DNA from: Hydrogenovibrio crunogenus
Lineage (GTDB): Bacteria > Pseudomonadota > Gammaproteobacteria > Thiomicrospirales > Thiomicrospiraceae
Direction: 5' to 3'
NCBI RefSeq assembly: GCF_004786015.1
Contig: NZ_CP032096.1
Span: 558,001-622,000, forward strand
DNA length: 64,000 nucleotides
Shown: positions 62,402-64,000 of the stretch, one piece after another
Position numbering within the stretch: the first letter of the stretch is position 1
How the letters are laid out: each line of letters starts with the position of its first letter
Notes under the pieces: generated by a model
Database searches by the model: none
What the model was told of the DNA's origin: nothing
What the model saw: the letters and a program-made list of their open reading frames with translations, nothing else
Program-made: the position numbers and the translations under genes

Positions 62402-64000
62402 AGCATGCTTATTTTATTGAAGCTCTGACCGCCTCAAAATGGTTTTTGCGTGGCATAAAGCGTGGTGATTGGGTTTGGTTGTTACTGGCGGTGGTGATTG
62501 CCAGCGCAACCGTTACCTTTGTGGAAAAGCTAGGGCAAACGGTCAAACAAAGTATGGTTCGGCAAGCGGCTAATAATCTCGGAGCCGATTATGTCATTCG
62601 CAGTTCGCGACCGATTGATTCTAAATGGGTGCAAAAAGCCCAACAGCTTGAACTGGAAATCGCTCAGAGCCAAAGCCTGGTCACAATGGCATTAAGTGAT
62701 GGTCAGTTTCAACTGGTGCAGTTAAGAGCTGTCTCTGCCAACACGCCTTTACGCTCTCCAACGAACTCCTTCCCTAAAGTCTCAGGTGCGAACCAGGTTT
62801 GGGTTGAACAAAATCTGGTGCCGATGTTGAATTTATCAAAGGGCAGCGAGGTGACCTTAGGTAAACAAACTTTTTCTGTAGCGGGAATGTTCCAGCCGAT
62901 CAGCAGTGGTATTGGCATGAGTGCCTTTGCCTATCAGATGATCATTCCGCTGTCACAGTTAGCCACTACCGATTTGAAAGGACCAGGAAGTCGTATTGAA
63001 TATGAGCTGTCTGTTGCAGGAAAGCCGACGGCCATTAAAGCCTTTGCTCAGCAAGTTGAACAAGCGCAAAACCCACACTTGCAGACGCTTTCTGCTCAAG
63101 CTCCTTCGCAGGATTTGGCCAAATCGCTTGATACAGCTTGGCTATTTTTAGAGTTGTCGGCCTTATCGGCGGTTATGGTTGCCGGACTATCCATTTTGAT
63201 TGCCAGTCGGTTTTATTTACAACGTTGGCAGAACTCCATTGCCTTGATGCGTGCATTTGGCGCACAAAGGGCGCAAATGAGTCGGTTGTTTGCGTTTCAG
63301 TTAAGTTGGTTGGCTATTTTAGGCAGTGGAATGGGGGTTCTGCTTGGTATCGGATTATTTCAATTTGTTATTCCTGTGTTGCATTCTTATTTCAATTCTC
63401 TTGTGATTGCTGATTCAGGTTGGGTGTATTTGCATGGCTTTTTAATGGGCTTTTTGGTGTTGTGGGGGTTTGCTTGGCAAGCGTTTCGCAGTGCAGTGCA
63501 AACCTCTCCGTTACAGCTTCTGAAATCGGTGGGTTCGGCGCCTAAAATGAAGCAATGGTTAATCAGTCTGGGGCTGGTGTTGACCGTGGTGGTTTCCATG
63601 ACAGGTTATGTTTTTTGGGTATTGATAGGCCTGCTTATTACCGGAACGGTGCTTTATTTTGCTGCGGTTGGTTTGTTGAAGCTCGTGCAGCTCTCACAAG
63701 GCAAAAGCAAGGGGTGGTTGAAACTTTCGTTGGCGGCCTTGTCGAAAGAGCCAGGCCTGGTTAAAATTCAATTGATTTCAATCGGGCTGGTATTGTTTGT
63801 GTTGATGTTAATGACGTTTGTACGTCAAGATTTGATGCAGAACTGGCAGACCTCTTTGCCCAAGAACACCCCGGATACGTTTCTAGTCAACGTCCAACCG
63901 GATCAAAAACAAACAGTAATCCAATTGTTAACACGTCATCAAATAAACGCGCCTCTGGTTCCGATGGCGAGGGGACGTCTGGTGGCGGTAAATGACTCTC
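62398..64000 (+). CDS. ABC transporter permease, YbbP/FtsX-like (3'-partial)
   Basis: The frame opens at ATG 62398, overlapping the ATPase stop, and stays open to the window end (534 codons seen). A first membrane helix (about 26-45, WLLLAVVIASATVTFV) is followed by a periplasmic MacB-like domain (about 60-235). FtsX-type helices follow (about 250-270, 300-325, 335-360 and 390 onward). YbbP-type permeases are about 800 residues, so roughly a third is missing. The gene contains an exact CCAGGCCTGG. No shorter ORF on either strand competes with it. Confidence 0.9.
   Translation, partial: MKHAYFIEALTASKWFLRGIKRGDWVWLLLAVVIASATVTFVEKLGQTVKQSMVRQAANNLGADYVIRSSRPIDSKWVQKAQQLELEIAQSQSLVTMALSDGQFQLVQLRAVSANTPLRSPTNSFPKVSGANQVWVEQNLVPMLNLSKGSEVTLGKQTFSVAGMFQPISSGIGMSAFAYQMIIPLSQLATTDLKGPGSRIEYELSVAGKPTAIKAFAQQVEQAQNPHLQTLSAQAPSQDLAKSLDTAWLFLELSALSAVMVAGLSILIASRFYLQRWQNSIALMRAFGAQRAQMSRLFAFQLSWLAILGSGMGVLLGIGLFQFVIPVLHSYFNSLVIADSGWVYLHGFLMGFLVLWGFAWQAFRSAVQTSPLQLLKSVGSAPKMKQWLISLGLVLTVVVSMTGYVFWVLIGLLITGTVLYFAAVGLLKLVQLSQGKSKGWLKLSLAALSKEPGLVKIQLISIGLVLFVLMLMTFVRQDLMQNWQTSLPKNTPDTFLVNVQPDQKQTVIQLLTRHQINAPLVPMARGRLVAVNDS
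63751..63760. repeat. CCAGGCCTGG palindrome inside the YbbP-like gene
   Basis: Exact copy, flanked by G and T, read as Pro-Gly-Leu-Val (starts at a first codon position). Confidence 0.9.

Noticed and set aside
1-64000. CRISPR array, prophage, transposon or restriction system
   Set aside because: No spaced direct repeats, transposase, integrase or phage gene is visible. Gene order and composition are uniform.

Overview
The window looks like the chromosome of a marine, AT-leaning gammaproteobacterium. Gene content and order resemble the sulfur-oxidising Thiomicrospira / Hydrogenovibrio / Thiomicrorhabdus group: ectoine operon with its own aspartokinase, glycogen operon with a GH57 enzyme, long-form PstC/PstA, and a periplasmic DsrE-like protein. 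The genus is inferred, not proven. Nearly all of the window is ordinary chromosome. I see no phage, insertion sequence, CRISPR array or defence island.

Layout. 1-6.1 kb: an unknown gene, a 57-codon ORF on the minus strand, a lytic transglycosylase, rlmKL and a diguanylate cyclase with a zinc-type sensor. 6.2-12.7 kb: hemN, then envelope genes (waaA, kdsD and a PagL-like lipid A deacylase on the minus strand; hldE-gmhA on the plus strand), covering Kdo and heptose supply for the LPS inner core. 12.7-24.6 kb: a glycogen operon, glk-glgC-GH57-malQ-glgB-glgA-glgP, closed by two terminators. 24.7-26.5 kb: DUF3392 protein, greB, an LPP20-type lipoprotein and a small acidic protein. 26.5-31.6 kb: ectABC behind a long leader, then an ectoine-type aspartokinase and a membrane TPR protein. 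31.8-35.7 kb: thioredoxin-fold protein, TolC and a minimal HlyD, then a small membrane protein and an Old Yellow Enzyme. 36-38.8 kb: tRNA-Asn, a periplasmic-binding/GGDEF protein and a DUF2202 protein.

39.0-46.2 kb: two tandem copies of the 4.5S/SRP RNA gene, dnaX-ybaB-recR, argD-argF (minus), ilvE and a zinc-ribbon gene. 46.2-48.2 kb: glnA with a sigma-54-like promoter and tandem NtrC-like half sites. 48.2-58.7 kb: phosphate regulon pstC-pstA-pstB-phoU-phoB-phoR, a PiT transporter, and pstS behind a Pho box. 58.8-64 kb: ferredoxin, an Nav/Cav-type ion channel, DsrE-like protein, BolA, a TesA-type esterase, and a LolD/YbbA-YbbP-type ABC pair whose permease runs off the end.

The most striking signal cuts across these genes. 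A perfect 10-bp palindrome, CCAGGCCTGG, with purine before and pyrimidine after in every exact copy, occurs 8 times exactly and at least 4 more times with one mismatch. It lies in terminators, in spacers and inside coding regions, where exact copies are read in all three frames. It behaves like a genome-wide DNA word (uptake-sequence-like, protein-binding or methylation-related) rather than like protein-coding constraint. The tandem, covarying SRP RNA genes are the second most notable feature.
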